Of a stretch of 64,000 nt of DNA, positions 62,648-64,000 are shown piece by piece. Under the pieces are notes generated by a model, which was not told the DNA's origin, ran no database searches, and worked only from the letters and a program-made list of their open reading frames with translations. The position numbers and the translations under genes are program-made. This DNA comes from JAAYCI01 sp964371725 (GTDB lineage: Bacteria; Bacillota; Clostridia; Oscillospirales; Ruminococcaceae). The stretch is from NCBI GenBank assembly GCA_964371725.1, contig CAYJNQ010000001.1, positions 153,645 to 217,644 on the forward strand. The letters are read 5' to 3'. Each line of letters opens with the position of its first letter. The first letter of the stretch is position 1.

Positions 62648-63876
62648 TGACATTATTGTCCGTGTTATTTGTACTCATGTTTATCGCTTATCACTATACT
62701 TTTTTTTCATACTGTTCTTATATTTTTAATGTAAATAAATTCCCGAAACTGGCCGGTGTGATATGTGGTATTATTAATTTTTCTTTTTGGTGGATTTATG
62801 TATTCAATGTGCCTGTCATTTTCGAGTGTATTGCCATTATTGTATATGCCATTTTCTTGTTTATTGAAACCGGCATTGTTTTCAAAGCCAATTTGATACA
62901 AATGCTATTTATTTCCATCACTTTTACCATCAATCTTTTTGCAAAAAGATTGGCTGTATTGGCTACAGTGGCCTTGTTCAATGATGGTATTATCGTTGAC
63001 GTTATGAGTGATGTCCAGTATTCTGTTTTGGTTGCCGTAATTTGTTTTGCCGTTTCCGTTTCAACAATTGGATTTGCGAGAAAAACGATACCCAGAAATT
63101 CTTTGGATACCATTCTTTCAGACAACAAAAATCTTGCTTTTTTAACAACTGCATATTCCATACTTTTTGTCACTTTGTTTGTATTTTTACTTACTATAGA
63201 TGTGGACGCCGGAAGAGAATTGTTATACCACTATGTCACATTGGGATTCATTTCTATCAGTGCGTTTGCTGTTTTCATTATGTTTGCATACAAACTTGCC
63301 GAGCTTAGAATTCAAACCGAAACCTATAAAAGATTGAGCCTTAAAAACACAGAGGACTTAGAAAAAATCAAAAACCTGGAACAGGTTGCCATAAAAGATA
63401 CACTCACTTATCTTTATACACGGGATTATGCAGACGAGCTGATTCAAAAAATGATAGACGATAAAGAATTCTTTTTTGTCGCTTTCATCGACCTTGACGG
63501 GCTTAAAATTGTGAATGACGTGCACGGGCATGAGGAAGGCGATTTTTACATTAAAACCGTTGCCGATATTTTGCAAGATTACTTTAAAGATGATACCGTT
63601 TGCCGGTATGGTGGTGATGAAATTGTAATCGTTGGCACCTGTAATGCCGAAGATGAGACAACGCGGAAATTAATTCAAAGCTATAAAGCCGTTGTTACCA
63701 TTCCAAAACAATACAATAAACCTTACACCACTTCCATAAGCTACGGTGTTGCCTTTAGACATCCAAATGAAGTCCTTACAGCATCGGAACTCATTGCCAT
63801 TTCCGACGCCAGAATGTATGCGCTGAAAAAGAGCAATAAGAAACACCGTAAAGTTATTTCAGTAAAGCCATCATGA
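62644..63876 (+). CDS. Membrane GGDEF protein with GGDEI variant
   Basis: A 410-residue protein of the same build as its upstream neighbour: about seven hydrophobic helices (1-220), a coiled linker (KNTEDLEKIKNLEQVAIKD), then a GGDEF domain with TLTYLYTRDYADELIQK, FIDLDGLKIVNDVHGHEEGD and RYGGDEIVIVG. The signature is GGDEI, and the upstream RxxD is missing, so activity may be altered and product inhibition lost. Sequence similarity of the pair is modest. Translational coupling suggests that they work as partners, perhaps as a heterodimer (inference). Confidence 0.92.
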   Translation: MMTLLSVLFVLMFIAYHYTFFSYCSYIFNVNKFPKLAGVICGIINFSFWWIYVFNVPVIFECIAIIVYAIFLFIETGIVFKANLIQMLFISITFTINLFAKRLAVLATVALFNDGIIVDVMSDVQYSVLVAVICFAVSVSTIGFARKTIPRNSLDTILSDNKNLAFLTTAYSILFVTLFVFLLTIDVDAGRELLYHYVTLGFISISAFAVFIMFAYKLAELRIQTETYKRLSLKNTEDLEKIKNLEQVAIKDTLTYLYTRDYADELIQKMIDDKEFFFVAFIDLDGLKIVNDVHGHEEGDFYIKTVADILQDYFKDDTVCRYGGDEIVIVGTCNAEDETTRKLIQSYKAVVTIPKQYNKPYTTSISYGVAFRHPNEVLTASELIAISDARMYALKKSNKKHRKVISVKPS

Positions 63877-63954
63877 GATAAGCACTGCTTAAAAACACAA
63901 AACGGTAACATAATAAACATTGTCTTCTGGGGTAACCCCCATAAGTTAATGCCT

Positions 63955-63985
63955 GCTGAATAAACCCCTGCAGAGTTTATTCAGC
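63955..63985. terminator. Hairpin downstream of the GGDEF operon
   Basis: A perfect 11-bp inverted repeat (63955-63965/63975-63985) near the right edge without a T-run. It could be a terminator stem or part of a repeat continuing outside the window. Confidence 0.4.
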
Positions 63986-64000
63986 CCCACCGCCTATCGC

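Overview
The window looks like a chromosomal segment of an anaerobic, Gram-positive-type member of the Bacillota, probably class Clostridia. The evidence is: a two-cluster 4Fe-4S aldo/keto reductase and an iron-sulfur flavoprotein-like reductase; rubrerythrin; a two-subunit Fe-S L-serine dehydratase; a GTP-type PEP carboxykinase; a T-box leader and a ribosomal L10 leader; an ECF-transporter S component; a corrinoid methyltransferase cluster; strong GGAGG ribosome binding sites with frequent GTG and TTG starts; and canonical sigma-A promoters. I see no rRNA, tRNA, CRISPR array, transposase or prophage genes.

Layout. 0-3.4 kb: a truncated aldo/keto reductase, a flavoprotein, and a leftward arsR / Cys leader peptide / ArsP-like permease unit. 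3.6-8.2 kb: rubrerythrin, pckG and a translationally coupled zinc-ribbon membrane protein plus acyltransferase. 8.4-12.9 kb: rpsO-pnp and sdaAB-sdaAA. 12.9-14.25 kb: an AT-rich, nearly gene-free stretch with a 15-bp tandem repeat and one convincing 20-codon gene. 14.3-17.9 kb: rpmG-secE-nusG-rplK-rplA-rplJ-rplL, which stops at a terminator instead of continuing into rpoB. 18-20.8 kb: small exported protein, PAP2 phosphatase, THUMP RNA methyltransferase. 20.9-26.2 kb: a membrane-anchored protein with four AT-hooks, tsaB-tsaE, then an ECF S component, a D-2-hydroxyacid dehydrogenase and an amidohydrolase that follow a GGDEF gene. 26-35.5 kb: cyclic-di-GMP enzymes flanking a 5'-nucleotidase lipoprotein. 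35.6-41 kb: recQ, T-box-controlled ilvB, panB. 41-46 kb: an OpuC-type quaternary-amine ABC importer with two tandem binding proteins. 46-53 kb: a catabolic cluster made of an opine-dehydrogenase-like enzyme, an unrecognised 417-residue protein, a non-pyrrolysine MttB-family methyltransferase, an Asp/Glu-racemase-like protein, a PocR-AraC regulator and a frameshifted corrinoid protein. 53-60.6 kb: lipoproteins, a glycosyltransferase, a small alarmone synthetase and a two-component system. 61.2-63.9 kb: two coupled membrane GGDEF proteins.

The most interesting system is 41-53 kb. An importer for quaternary ammonium compounds, a methyltransferase of the family that demethylates them, a corrinoid carrier, a PocR-type sensor, and redox and racemase-like enzymes are gathered around a protein I cannot place. 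I infer uptake of an N-methylated amine, removal of a methyl group to the corrinoid, and oxidation or rearrangement of the remainder; the substrate is unknown. The second highlight is the membrane protein with a cytoplasmic AT-hook tail, which could tether DNA to the membrane. Five c-di-GMP turnover proteins in one window also stand out.

Starts were chosen by Shine-Dalgarno spacing and often differ from the longest open frame. Family assignments come from motif recognition by eye, without any database search.
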